From JAHJQZ01 sp963667595 (GTDB taxonomy: Bacteria; Pseudomonadota; Alphaproteobacteria; Rhizobiales; Devosiaceae), in contig CAXXWD010000001.1 in NCBI GenBank assembly GCA_963667595.2, forward strand, positions 1,426,001-1,490,000: a stretch of DNA of 64,000 nt, read 5' to 3'. Shown one piece after another: positions 1 through 9,235 of this stretch; within the stretch, counting starts at the first letter, position 1; the number at the start of each line of letters is the position of its first letter. Position numbers and translations under genes: made by a program. The notes under the pieces are model-generated. The model was not told the DNA's origin, ran no database searches, and worked only from the letters and a program-made list of their open reading frames with translations.

Positions 1-3000
1 GCATCGTGCGGAATGAACACGCGTACCGGTTGTCCGTTCGTAACGCCCTGATCGGTGAGATGCTCGTTCACGATCAGTTCGTCCGGATGGCCAGCGGTGT
101 GCCGAACCAACGCGACCTCGAAACCGGACGAGCTTGCCGGCATACTCGCGACGAGATCGAGCTGTGCGTTTGACGTGCCGTTCACCGAACCGGAATCGGT
201 TCCGCTGCTGCCATATCCTTGCGTGCTTTCGGTGGCCATGCCGGGGCTCGGTGTCGAGGAGCCCTGGTCATTCGACACGATGGTTGAGGGAACCACATAG
301 CCTTCCGAAGGCACCGGAGTGTGTGTGGGTCTTTCGCCCGGTATCGGTGTGCTGCTGGGACCGGATGCCGCCGGATTGGAATAGCTCAACGAGACCGGAA
401 GAAACAGGACGTTTCCCGCGCTGTCGGTAATGCTGACCGAAAAGTCCGCCACCCCGGTGGAGCCGGTGGGAATGGTGCCGGAAATCGTCCCGTCCGTGGC
501 GATCGACAGCCAGTTTGGTGCCGTGGCCGGCAAGGTGTAGACGAACGTCTCTCCGCCGTCCGCGTCGGTGAAACTGTTGGTCAGGGCTTCGGTTTTCACG
601 CCACCGCCGTTCCAGTCGAGAACGAGACTGTCGGTCCCGGTGACCGGCGTGTCGTTCTGGCCGCTGATGGTGATGGCCAGCGTGGCCGAGGAGGTCGCGC
701 CCGCAATATCCCTTACGGTGTAGGTAAAAGTATCGGTCAGCGTTTCTGCGGACGTGCGCAGGGCTTCGACGGCGCTGTTGGCATCATCGATCGTGTAGGT
801 GTAGCTGCCGTCCGCATTGAGCACCAGAGTGCCGTAGGTTCCGGTGGTGCTGCCCCCGACCGTACCGCCGGTAACGGCCGAAACGACGATGGCGTCGCCG
901 GCATCGACATCGGTTGCGTTGCCAAGAACGTTGCCGGTCGCGGTCGCACCCGGCGAAGCGTTATGCGTTCCGCCCGCCTCTATGGCCGCACCCGTGTTCA
1001 GAGCCGCGACCGGCGCATCGTTCTGGCCGGTGATGGTCACACTCAGCGTTGTCGAGGACGTTGCCCCACTGGTATCCCGCACAGTGTAGGTGAAGGTGTC
1101 TGTCAGCGTTTCCGCGGACGTGCGCAGCGCCTGAACCGTCGTGTTGGCATCGTCGATCGTGTAGGTGTAGCTGCCGTCCGCATTGAGCACCAGGGTGCCG
1201 TAGGTTCCGGTGGTGCTGCCGCCTACCGTGCCGCCGGTAATGGCCGAAACGATCTTGGTATCACCGGAATCGACATCGGTGTCGTTGGTCAGAACGTTGC
1301 CGGTCGCGGTCGCACCCGGCGAAGCGTTATGCGTTCCGCCCGCCTCTATGGCCGCACCCGTGTTCAGAGCCGCGACCGGCGCATCGTTCTGGCCGGTGAT
1401 GGTCACACTCAGCGTTGTCGAGGACGTTGCCCCACTGGTATCCCGCACAGTGTAGGTGAAGGTGTCTGTCAGCGTTTCCGCGGACGTGCGCAGCGCCTGA
1501 ACCGTCGTGTTGGCATCGTCGATCGTGTAGGTGTAGCTGCCGTTCGCGTTGAGCACCAGGGTGCCGTAGGTTCCGGTGGTGCTGCCGCCGACCGTGCCGC
1601 CGGTAATGGCCGAAACGGTCTTGGTGTCGCCGGAATCGACATCGGTGTCGTTGGTCAGAACGTTGCCATTTGCCGTCGAGCCGGCTGATGTGCCGGCTTC
1701 GGCCGCCGTATCCGTATCGGCCACACCCACCGGCGCATCGTTCTGTCCGCGAACGGTAACCGTGAGAGTGGTCGAGGATGTCACCCCTGCGGTGTCCCGC
1801 ATCGTATAGGTGAAGGTATCGGTCAGCGTGTTGGCAGAAGTCCTGAGCGCCTGAACACTCGTGTTGGCATCATCGATCGTGTAGGTGTAGCTGCCATCCG
1901 CGTTGAGGACCAAAGTGCCATAGGTTCCGGTGGTGCTGCCTCCGACCGTGCCACCGGTAATGGCCGAAACGGTCTTGGTGTCGCCAGAATCGACATCGGT
2001 GTCGTTGGTCAGAACGTTGCCTGTCGCCGTCGAACCGGCTGATGTGCCGGCTTCCGTTGCCGTGCCCGTATCGACGACGGCCACGGGCGCGTCATTGATA
2101 TTGTTGACATCGACGATGACGTAAACCGAATCCGAGGAATATCCGTCCGTCGTCGTCAGCGTCACGGTGGCGTAATTCGTGCCTGCGCCATTGGCGGCCG
2201 GCGTATAAACAAGACTGGCGATGGTGGCGTTGATCTGATCCTGCGTGCCGGAAATCGTCACGCTTCCGGTTCCGTCGTTCGAAATGGTCGCCCCGGTGCC
2301 GTTGACGACATCGATCGTGCCATGGGTGGCGGTAACCGTCGTGGTCAGCGACAGGCCCTCGCCATCGGCGATCGTGATGCCGGAGACCGTGGCTGAGGTG
2401 TCCTCGTTCATTGTCAGCCGGCCGGTCGTTTCGTTGACCCAGGACCAGGTGCCCCCTTCCGGAATCGTGACGGTCGTCGGCAGCGAGGTCGACGCCTCCG
2501 ACACGGCCGTCGCGCCGAAGAAGGCGACGTATCCGGCGGCGTTCGAGGTGATGTTGATGGTGATCGAATCGAGCGTTTTGGTCTGGTTGGTATCGACCTT
2601 GAATCCAAAAATCGCCGGGTCGTTGGCATTGTTATAAGTACTCGGATTCTCCATCCGGTCCATGCCGTTGATCAGGTAATAAGTCCCCGAGGACTGGGCA
2701 AAATCGTCGAACCAGTCCCGGACCGTCATCGAACTGGTGGTGCTGCTGGTTTCGTCGGTATAATTGAGGGTAATGGTGAAATAGGCATTGGAACCCGGGC
2801 CGACGCCGCCGGCGCTGAGGAAGAGGTGCAGTGTCGAGTAGTTGCCGTTGGCGACATTGAAATTCCAGCTTCCGGTCGTACCCGAAGTCACCAGCCAGGC
2901 GTTGTTGCCGGTATTAACGTTGTCGGCGGCGATTTTCACGAAAGGATGGTAGGCGTTGGCGGCATAGGTGCCGTCATTCGACATGCCATTGGGGTTATAC

Positions 3001-3929
3001 GGATACTTGGACTCGGCCCAGGCTTGGGTCATGAAAGCGCGACCGTCCGAACCGCCGGTGTCGAAATCGGCGAATTCGCCGCTGCCGGAGGATGTGTCGT
3101 AAACAACGTCGGCGTTGAAATAGCTTGAAAAATCGATCTGCGTGATGTCGAGGACAGTGGTGAAGGCCGCTCCGCCATCGATGAGCGAGCGGGCCTCGAT
3201 CTCGCCATTGTGCCATTCCAGTTCCCAGTCGCCGCCCTCAGCCATGGCGCCGGTCAGGTTGGTCGACGCGGCGATATCGGTGCGCGTCATGATGGAGAGT
3301 TGCGACAAGAACATCTGTCCTTTCGCACTGGCCGCGACATCGCAGCCATAAACGAACAGATCGCCGCCCGGCGTCAGGGCGCGTCCGATCGCGGCCAGTT
3401 CCCGGGCGTAACCCCCAAGCGTTCTGCTTGTCAGCTGGCTGGCGCCCATGTCGATGACGCCATCCGTACCATGGGAAATGATGTAGGCGGCGCGATAGCC
3501 CGAATGACGAGCGGCCCAGGCGGCCATCTGGTGAACGCCATCGCCTTGCGAATCGAGAACGACGACATCGACGTTTTGTCCCAGCTTTGCCGTGAGCTGC
3601 TGGTAATGCGCGATATTGTCCTGAACGAAGACGACGGAGCGGGCTTGTGCGGCATTGTCATGCCCGGTAGCGCTGCCGCCTTCAGCCAGCCGCTCGCGGT
3701 CGGTTTCACGGCCGTCGCCGGGTTGCGACCGGTTCGTCTCGGTGGCGTGGCCCGTCGGGTCGGCACCTTGCCGAACGGCAATCGGCGCAAGGGCGCCTGC
3801 TTCGATGGCGCGTACGCCGGCGTGATCAAGCGTCAGTTCAGACTGCGAGAGATGGAGATCGGCACCAATTGCGCCGTCATACATGATCCGCGGTTCAAAA
3901 GCATAAATCAGCTTGTCCCAACTCGGCAC
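1..3929 (-). CDS. Giant surface/adhesin-like protein, DUF4347 plus VCBS-like repeats (3' end outside window)
   Basis: An open frame runs on the minus strand from a GTG at 3929 to the left edge, about 1309 codons, with no stop. The GTG is preceded by GAGG five bases upstream, and an in-frame TGA lies just before that. Near the N-terminus is a FEPRIMYDGA motif (LEPR type, typical of large secreted proteins). A DUF4347 domain follows at about residues 65-230 (motifs VVFVQDNIAHYQQL, IISHGTDG, YGCDVAAS). Next comes a region ending in a cadherin-like block (DGEGLSLTTTVTATHG), then at least four tandem VCBS-like repeats of about 122 aa (NDAPV...NVLTNDTDVDSGDT...DGSYTYTIDDANT...). Proteins of this build are usually exported by type I secretion and act at the cell surface; that role is family knowledge. 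The C-terminus with any secretion signal is not visible. Confidence 0.85.
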   Translation of the reverse strand, partial: MPSWDKLIYAFEPRIMYDGAIGADLHLSQSELTLDHAGVRAIEAGALAPIAVRQGADPTGHATETNRSQPGDGRETDRERLAEGGSATGHDNAAQARSVVFVQDNIAHYQQLTAKLGQNVDVVVLDSQGDGVHQMAAWAARHSGYRAAYIISHGTDGVIDMGASQLTSRTLGGYARELAAIGRALTPGGDLFVYGCDVAASAKGQMFLSQLSIMTRTDIAASTNLTGAMAEGGDWELEWHNGEIEARSLIDGGAAFTTVLDITQIDFSSYFNADVVYDTSSGSGEFADFDTGGSDGRAFMTQAWAESKYPYNPNGMSNDGTYAANAYHPFVKIAADNVNTGNNAWLVTSGTTGSWNFNVANGNYSTLHLFLSAGGVGPGSNAYFTITLNYTDETSSTTSSMTVRDWFDDFAQSSGTYYLINGMDRMENPSTYNNANDPAIFGFKVDTNQTKTLDSITINITSNAAGYVAFFGATAVSEASTSLPTTVTIPEGGTWSWVNETTGRLTMNEDTSATVSGITIADGEGLSLTTTVTATHGTIDVVNGTGATISNDGTGSVTISGTQDQINATIASLVYTPAANGAGTNYATVTLTTTDGYSSDSVYVIVDVNNINDAPVAVVDTGTATEAGTSAGSTATGNVLTNDTDVDSGDTKTVSAITGGTVGGSTTGTYGTLVLNADGSYTYTIDDANTSVQALRTSANTLTDTFTYTMRDTAGVTSSTTLTVTVRGQNDAPVGVADTDTAAEAGTSAGSTANGNVLTNDTDVDSGDTKTVSAITGGTVGGSTTGTYGTLVLNANGSYTYTIDDANTTVQALRTSAETLTDTFTYTVRDTSGATSSTTLSVTITGQNDAPVAALNTGAAIEAGGTHNASPGATATGNVLTNDTDVDSGDTKIVSAITGGTVGGSTTGTYGTLVLNADGSYTYTIDDANTTVQALRTSAETLTDTFTYTVRDTSGATSSTTLSVTITGQNDAPVAALNTGAAIEAGGTHNASPGATATGNVLGNATDVDAGDAIVVSAVTGGTVGGSTTGTYGTLVLNADGSYTYTIDDANSAVEALRTSAETLTDTFTYTVRDIAGATSSATLAITISGQNDTPVTGTDSLVLDWNGGGVKTEALTNSFTDADGGETFVYTLPATAPNWLSIATDGTISGTIPTGSTGVADFSVSITDSAGNVLFLPVSLSYSNPAASGPSSTPIPGERPTHTPVPSEGYVVPSTIVSNDQGSSTPSPGMATESTQGYGSSGTDSGSVNGTSNAQLDLVASMPASSSGFEVALVRHTAGHPDELIVNEHLTDQGVTNGQPVRVFIPHD
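650..2095 (-). repeat. Tandem ~366-bp repeats encoding VCBS-like domains
   Basis: Four units follow each other with a 366-bp (122-codon) period in the middle copies. The copies at about 1013-1378 and 1379-1744 are almost identical over their whole length, while the outer copies are more diverged. This points to recent duplication or gene conversion within the giant protein gene. The period keeps the reading frame. Confidence 0.85.
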
Positions 3930-4513
3930 TTTTACCTCGGGTCTTGAGCTGAAATGCGCCCGCTTTCAGCAGTTAACCTAACGAAAAATCGCAACTAATA
4001 GTGATTCGCATTCAAAAAACGCTATGTTATGCTCTATAGGGAGGCAACAGGATCAATGCTACGGCATTCTGCGACACATTGACTCTACACTTTTCGCAAC
4101 TGCTGGAATTCGATACCTACCGTGTCTTGACATTACTTGATTCTATGCGAACGGGAAAAGACGTGAAAAATCGTTTGGCGTGTTTCCTCGTTTGGAAACC
4201 AAAACGAGTAATAGAGAACAACAGATATGCTGCGGTAACCAGGTCGTGAATAAAGGGAGGAAATCACCGTTTCGCCGAACCGGGTGCAACAGGATTGGCA
4301 TTGAGCAGGTATCTGGCCGCATGAAGCCGCGGTGCAATTGTCTGTTTGGATTGCGGCAAGTCTGGCTGCGAAGGGGGTCTGGGTTGATTTGTCCAAAATT
4401 GCGTACAATTGGGCGCGTCAAGGCCGCTTGAACTCGTACATGCTGTGCGCGCATCCAGGATCAAACGCCGACCACGCGTGGTCGACCTCATGGGGATGTG
4501 GATTTTGGCTAAA
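3930..4513. other. Intergenic region, no gene recognised
   Basis: About 580 bases separate the giant gene from the maturase fossil. Short overlapping frames exist on both strands (for example 4143-4454) but none has recognisable domains or a convincing ribosome site. The segment next to 3929 is AT-rich and presumably holds the promoter of the leftward giant gene. Confidence 0.5.
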
Positions 4514-4800
4514 ATGTCTGTTTTTTTCCATCATGGCCAAGCCCATGGGGCCACGCTGCAGTCTCGGCTGCGCCTATTGCGCCTATCCTGAAAAAGAGTG
4601 GCTTTGTCCTAACGAGCACACATTTCGCATGAGCGAGGAGGTGCTCGATGCCCCTGTTCGCGACACCAACGCAGCCAAGGCGGCGGGCGAGGGTGACATC
4701 GTGTTTTTCTGGCAGGGCGGCGAGCCGACATTAGCGGTGCGGCCCGGCTTTGGCGCGGAACAAGCGCGACATTGGCAGCGCCAAACCGCCGCGCCGTTAG
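4514..4800 (+). pseudogene. Fossil of anaerobic sulfatase-maturating enzyme (radical SAM), N-terminal part
   Basis: The translated stretch reads MAKPMGPRCSLGCAYC, then PEKEW, FRMSEEVLD and FFWQGGEPTL. This matches the N-terminus of anSME-type radical SAM enzymes (KPxGPxCNLxCxYC for the 4Fe-4S cluster, WQGGEPTL later). The family enzyme has about 400 residues; here only about 95 are recognisable before similarity stops near 4800. The start is damaged: ATGTCTGTTTTTTTCCATCATGG at 4514 puts the expected first residues in a different frame from the rest, probably a slip in the T run. A sulfatase fossil lies 1.5 kb away, so the two probably formed a functional pair once. No function is expected now. 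Confidence 0.75.
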
Positions 4801-4887
4801 CGGGCATGCGACGCAAGAAATCCCCGTCCCGTAGCGCGGGCCTATGCTTTTTTCTGGAAATGACCCTCAAATCCGGATGCGTTCGCC

Positions 4888-6216
4888 ATGACCCGCTCGC
4901 CCAATCTCGATCTGCCTTACCTCGTTGCCGAACAGGCGCTCAAGCACATCACACATAACGAGGCGCTGCAGATCATCGACGCGCTGGCACAGGCCGCCGT
5001 GCTCGACAAGGACCTGAACGCGCCGCCCGATACACCGTCCGAAGGCGACAGCTATGTGGTCGGCGCCGGCGCCGTCGCCGCCTGGCAGGGCAGGGACGCC
5101 ATGATCGCCAGCTTCCGGAACGGGGCATGGACCTTCCATGCGCCGCGTACGGGCTGGTCCGTCTGGGTTGTCGACGAAAAAGCGCCCTATGTTTTCGACG
5201 GGTCCGCCTGGGCCATGGTCTTTGCTTCTTTGCCGTTGGTCGGGGTCAATACCGGCGCGGACGCGACCAACAGGTTGGCGGTCAAGTCGGATGCGGTGCT
5301 TTTTTCCCATGACGACGTGACGCCGGGAAATGGCTCGCTGCAACTCAAGCTCAACAAGGCGCATGTGGCGGCGACCGCCTCGGCGCTGTTTCAGACCGGC
5401 TGGTCCGGACGCGCCGAATTCGGTCTTTGCGGCGATGATGACTGGCATGTGAAGGTCTCGGCCAACGGGCAGGACTGGGCCGAAAGCCTTGTTGCTGATG
5501 CGACGACGGGGGCGATCCGGTTTCCCTCCGGCATCGCGCATCCAAATAGTCGCCAGAGGCTGAGCAGCTTCCTGCCGACTCCGGGCGGAGACGGTGCGGT
5601 ATCGATTTTCCGGAGCGATACGCCGCGCCCGGCTCTGCCGCACGCCGCCATGCTGGCGTCCGTGTCGGGGGACCTCTTGACCCTGACGAGCGCCGACGCC
5701 GGCCTGTTCTTTGCCGACGTGTTCATGGCGGGCGTCTCGCTGGTCCGTATCTGGAACACCAGCAAGTCGCCGGCTGAAAGCGCATGGGTGAGCGCCAGCC
5801 CCGCAACAAATCAGCTACGGGTGCACGATGCCGGTGCCGTCATGGCCTGGAGTGCGGGAGAGACGGTCGAGATTGGTGAGACCGGGAGCGATGGCAGCAC
5901 CTATGTTCCCATCGACATCAGCCCGATGATGCAAAACCTGTTCGGCACCGTTTTTCGCCAGACCGGCGCGGTGTTGAAATGCGGGGTGGGCGGCACCACG
6001 GGTCAGGCCAAAATCTGGGCTGGCGATTCCATCGCGCCGGGGGCGGCCGTGCCGATCTTTTCGGATCATGACGGGGCGTTCAACAACGGCATGCTGACCA
6101 TTCCGTGTTCGCAAGTGTCGCCGGTTTCCCACTCCAACCTGATCTGGCTGACCGACTGGGCCGCCGACCAGTTGTCAACGACGCTATTGTCGGTAAAATT
6201 TCTGATCGTGGAGTGA
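4888..6216 (+). CDS. DUF2793 domain protein
   Basis: A 442-aa protein. The N-terminal 110 residues carry the DUF2793 signature (LDLPYLVAEQALKHITHNEAL, APPDTPSEGDSYVVG, GAWTFHAPRTGW, FDGSAW). The remainder is Gly/Ala/Asp-rich with a predicted beta character (WNTSKSPAESAWV, WSAGETVEIGE). DUF2793 proteins are found in prophage and gene-transfer-agent-like tail regions and next to surface-structure genes in alphaproteobacteria; their biochemical role is unknown. No phage genes are seen nearby. The start at 4888 directly precedes the conserved domain, but no strong ribosome site is visible. Flanked by two sulfatase-system fossils, it may have arrived or survived independently of them. Confidence 0.8.
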   Translation: MTRSPNLDLPYLVAEQALKHITHNEALQIIDALAQAAVLDKDLNAPPDTPSEGDSYVVGAGAVAAWQGRDAMIASFRNGAWTFHAPRTGWSVWVVDEKAPYVFDGSAWAMVFASLPLVGVNTGADATNRLAVKSDAVLFSHDDVTPGNGSLQLKLNKAHVAATASALFQTGWSGRAEFGLCGDDDWHVKVSANGQDWAESLVADATTGAIRFPSGIAHPNSRQRLSSFLPTPGGDGAVSIFRSDTPRPALPHAAMLASVSGDLLTLTSADAGLFFADVFMAGVSLVRIWNTSKSPAESAWVSASPATNQLRVHDAGAVMAWSAGETVEIGETGSDGSTYVPIDISPMMQNLFGTVFRQTGAVLKCGVGGTTGQAKIWAGDSIAPGAAVPIFSDHDGAFNNGMLTIPCSQVSPVSHSNLIWLTDWAADQLSTTLLSVKFLIVE

Positions 6217-6281
6217 GATCGGACAACTCACACGTGAGAATCCGATGAACAAGGCAGTGTTGTCTGCCTGTCGGGTTTTGG

Positions 6282-6653
6282 TCACGGACAAACGTTGCGC
6301 AACTTATCGCTCAGGCGATGGCGGATGCCTTCATATTCGGGCTTTCCGGCAAGGTTGGTCCATTCGTGCGGATCGCTCGCCTGGTTGTAGAGCTCGTCGC
6401 TGCCATCGTGATAGCGCGTATAGCGCCAGTCGCCCTGGCGGAGCGAGTGGTTTCCCTTCTGCCAGGTGCTGACGACGGGGCGCGTTTGTTCCGCCGCCGC
6501 GTTTTCCATAAACGGGCGCAGCGAGGCGCCGTCGCATCCGGCGATCTGCGGGACGTCACATAGATCGGCAAGGGTTGGAAAAAGATCGACCAGTCCGACC
6601 GGCGTGATCAGCCACACCGCGGGCGCGCGGGCGAGCATGGTGCTCGCCACCAC
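6282..6653 (-). pseudogene. C-terminal fragment of a sulfatase (alkaline phosphatase superfamily)
   Basis: On the minus strand the frame reads TPVGLVDLFPTLADLCDVP, SLRPFMENAA, STWQKGNHSLRQGDWRY, YHDGSDELYNQASDPHEWTNLAGKPEYEGI. This is the typical end of arylsulfatase/iduronate-2-sulfatase-type enzymes. The catalytic N-terminal half with the formylglycine motif C-x-P/A-x-R is absent; upstream of 6653 the similarity stops. About 120 of roughly 480-500 residues remain. Together with the maturase fossil at 4514-4800 it indicates loss of a sulfatase locus. Confidence 0.8.
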
Positions 6654-6789
6654 CGGCGGCGACGGCAGCGTGTCGATCTACCGGCTCGCTGACGACGACG
6701 ATCGTATCGGTGAAGTTTGTGTTTGCGGAATAGCACCGGTTGGCAGAGGTTGCCCGCTCTGGGCTGTGACGCCGAATTATGTGTTCCCA

Positions 6790-7554
6790 TTAAGTTAAAG
6801 CAAGCACATCAAAAAAGTCTCCCCCATCATTTAAAGAAGAAAGCCGTTCCATCCTATAAATGTTGTCGGAAGAGTTCCTGTCGCCAACATTTCGGAAAAA
6901 TCGGTATCCAAGTCCGGACAGCGTTCTTTGCAAGCTGGCCGGACTATCACCATACCTGTCCAACTGATGCTTAACGACCTCAATATAAAGCTTGGGTCGA
7001 CAGGCCTCTAGTATTGGCCGCAAGGAACGCAGAACGGAGCCCTCCATACCCTCAATATCAATTTTTACGAAATCTGGGATTGCAAACCCGCTGACTGACA
7101 ACAATGCTGATGCATCAGTAACGGCACTTCCAAATTCATCGGGCTCATAAAATCCGGCACCAGAATTGTCTGCTATTTCTCTATGCCCAAAATTCCCGGA
7201 GCTCTTCTCTCCAAGTATACAATTTTTACACTGAACGTTTCGAACTAATCCATTTGCACCGACGTTTCGTACTAGTAGATCAAAATTTGGCTTGTGCGCC
7301 TCTATGCACAAAACTCTACCTGATGACCCAATTTTTTTTCCAATAGGCACTGCGAAAGTCCCTATATGCGCTCCAATATCTACGACAACGCTGCCGTACT
7401 CGATATGATCTAGAACCATGGCAAGTTCGTTGCGTGTGTGCGCACCATACTCCTGCAACTGTTGTGTAATTAAATCACCTCTAGGCGCAAAAAAATCACC
7501 AAACAGCGTATTAACATTCACGATATCATCATAACTCCCCGACTTACTGATCAT
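6790..7554 (-). CDS. FkbM family SAM-dependent methyltransferase
   Basis: 254 aa. The Rossmann-type SAM site is VVVDIGAHIGTFAVPIG, followed by the acidic loop IEAHKPNFDLL, and the FkbM hallmark FVKIDIEGMEGSVL lies near residue 170. Family members O-methylate sugars or other secondary metabolites. It is the last gene of a leftward operon: its start overlaps the end of the glycosyltransferase-methyltransferase gene by 11 bp, which implies translational coupling. With the exporter genes upstream, a role in methylating a secreted polysaccharide is the simplest inference. Base composition is more AT-rich than the exporter genes. Confidence 0.85.
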   Translation of the reverse strand: MISKSGSYDDIVNVNTLFGDFFAPRGDLITQQLQEYGAHTRNELAMVLDHIEYGSVVVDIGAHIGTFAVPIGKKIGSSGRVLCIEAHKPNFDLLVRNVGANGLVRNVQCKNCILGEKSSGNFGHREIADNSGAGFYEPDEFGSAVTDASALLSVSGFAIPDFVKIDIEGMEGSVLRSLRPILEACRPKLYIEVVKHQLDRYGDSPASLQRTLSGLGYRFFRNVGDRNSSDNIYRMERLSSLNDGGDFFDVLALT

Positions 7555-9235
7555 GATAATCCAAAAGCTCCGATGAAAGCGTGGGATTATCTAGTTCAGA
7601 CACCGAGGCGACGAAGACCGCCCTATGCCGACCGGGCGAGGCTTCTGGTCGCAAAGTCCAATCATTTAAAAACTGTTCGTGCGCTGGCTGTCGACGCGGG
7701 ATATACACGTACGGAAAAAATTGTCTTAAAGTATTAAAAATATCTGCGCGTGAAGCTAAAGAGATATCATCTGTAACTGAATTTGTAACATCTCTAGTAT
7801 CCTCAGAATACTTCGACGGCGTAGCCGCCAAGTCACTGACTGCCGTCTCTAGCAGATAGATACCTTCACAAAATTCGGCCGATTTACGGAGAAAACCAAG
7901 AGGGTCCGCAAGATGGTACAAAAGGCCATAGTTATAGAGAATCTCAAACTTTGCGTTTTCTAAAATTTGAAAAGCATCTTCGGCAGTAGCTTGTAATACC
8001 GTATGATGGCCGGCGTTAAGATGCTCAGACGGCTCTGAATGACGGTGCCGTATTACGGCAACATTCTCGGGACGGGGCTCCACTGAAAATACTTGACAGC
8101 CTCTATCTAGAAAAAACTGGCTATGCTCACCAATGCCTGCGCCGAGCTCTAGTACAGTCTTTTTCCGAAGGTTGAGATTTAACGAAGCAAGGTGCTCTAG
8201 TCGCCTCGCAGTGTGTCGAAGATAACGCGGGTTGCGAAAGAATTCTATGGTTGCAGAGATACGTTGGGGATCGGATGGTGCGATGGCTTCCTGCCAACGC
8301 GAGAAAACTCGCTGGAACGTTTGTTCCGTTCTGAGTCGGTCGCCCACCGTACGCACTACAAATTTATTCGATCGCTCTATCGCCGGCCAAAGCCGCGCAT
8401 CGGAAGACATGACCAAACGTCCTAGATGGTCTTGAAGATGGTGATAGTGAAGAGACACCGGATTTTCGGGCGGATTCCAAATTGAGCTCGGCTCGAAGTG
8501 AGTCGGTACATTGTGGGTATTTTCTAAAAGCTTTGATTTAAGACCCAGTGAGGAAACTGCCATCGAAAAGGAGATTTGGTCGATATGAACACTGTAAGAG
8601 GCCATATAATCTGGCAACTCCGCAGCTAGAATCTGGGCGTATTTTTTCCATCTGCGCCCAAGCCGACTGAGTTGAGCTGTTGATATTAAATACAAACCAC
8701 CATTGAAGTTCGTCGACAACGTCATTTCATTGTGCTGCAAGGGAACACCTACGGCTACGACCCCTGGCAATTTCAACTCATAATCATTGAATAATTTGAG
8801 CAGTAGGTCGTAAGGCGGATTAGGGCGGTCAACCGGACGTCCTGCCACGTCAGCGTCACCCAAGTTGGCGTCAACCGGAGCCAAGAATACTTGGTCGCAG
8901 TCGCAGAATGCCACCACGTCGTAAGCCTCAAAGTTCGAAGCGTCGGCCTGCATTATCTTGTTACAATGAGGCCATTTTGAATCGAACTCGGCTGTTTCGA
9001 TGACCTGGACACCCATTGCCTTCACAGCCGTGACAAAGTCGCGCGAAACATCTTTATGGGTGTGAACTTTTATGTCAGAAGAAATGATGTTCGCATTTTC
9101 TATAAGGCTAGCGCACATGACCAACGCCTGCCATTCATATTTCGGACTGGCATCAACATAGCATGAGTAAGCAACCTTGGTGGCTGAACCAAATCGCTTA
9201 GGTGGAAACAAGGCGTGAGCGATTTTCTTAATCAT
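7544..9235 (-). CDS. Glycosyltransferase-like / methyltransferase fusion protein
   Basis: 563 aa with two parts. Residues 20-300 resemble a nucleotide-diphospho-sugar transferase of the GT8-like type: VVAFCDCDQVFLAPVD supplies a DxD-like acidic motif, preceded by NKIMQADA. Residues 345-500 form a class I SAM methyltransferase (TVLELGAGIGEHSQFF, VFSVEPRPENVAV, LYNYGLLYHLADP). Such fusions transfer and methylate sugars on growing glycans; the exact sugar is unknown. It overlaps the ATP-binding gene by 4 bp (ATGA) and the FkbM gene by 11 bp, so it belongs to the exporter operon. The GT assignment rests on motifs only. Confidence 0.75.
   Translation of the reverse strand: MIKKIAHALFPPKRFGSATKVAYSCYVDASPKYEWQALVMCASLIENANIISSDIKVHTHKDVSRDFVTAVKAMGVQVIETAEFDSKWPHCNKIMQADASNFEAYDVVAFCDCDQVFLAPVDANLGDADVAGRPVDRPNPPYDLLLKLFNDYELKLPGVVAVGVPLQHNEMTLSTNFNGGLYLISTAQLSRLGRRWKKYAQILAAELPDYMASYSVHIDQISFSMAVSSLGLKSKLLENTHNVPTHFEPSSIWNPPENPVSLHYHHLQDHLGRLVMSSDARLWPAIERSNKFVVRTVGDRLRTEQTFQRVFSRWQEAIAPSDPQRISATIEFFRNPRYLRHTARRLEHLASLNLNLRKKTVLELGAGIGEHSQFFLDRGCQVFSVEPRPENVAVIRHRHSEPSEHLNAGHHTVLQATAEDAFQILENAKFEILYNYGLLYHLADPLGFLRKSAEFCEGIYLLETAVSDLAATPSKYSEDTRDVTNSVTDDISLASRADIFNTLRQFFPYVYIPRRQPAHEQFLNDWTLRPEASPGRHRAVFVASVSELDNPTLSSELLDYHDQ

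Noticed and set aside
321..1688. 455-codon plus-strand frame over the VCBS repeats
   Set aside because: It is the repetitive antisense shadow of the giant minus-strand gene; its product is low-complexity Arg/Gly-rich and has no ribosome site.
650..2095. Repeat array considered as CRISPR
   Set aside because: Units are 366 bp, coding, in one frame and without spacers. The 63-bp coiled-coil repeats at about 30470-30800 are coding too. No CRISPR array or cas gene was seen.
4888..6216. DUF2793 gene as evidence of a prophage
   Set aside because: No capsid, terminase, portal or other tail genes are near; the domain also occurs outside phages.
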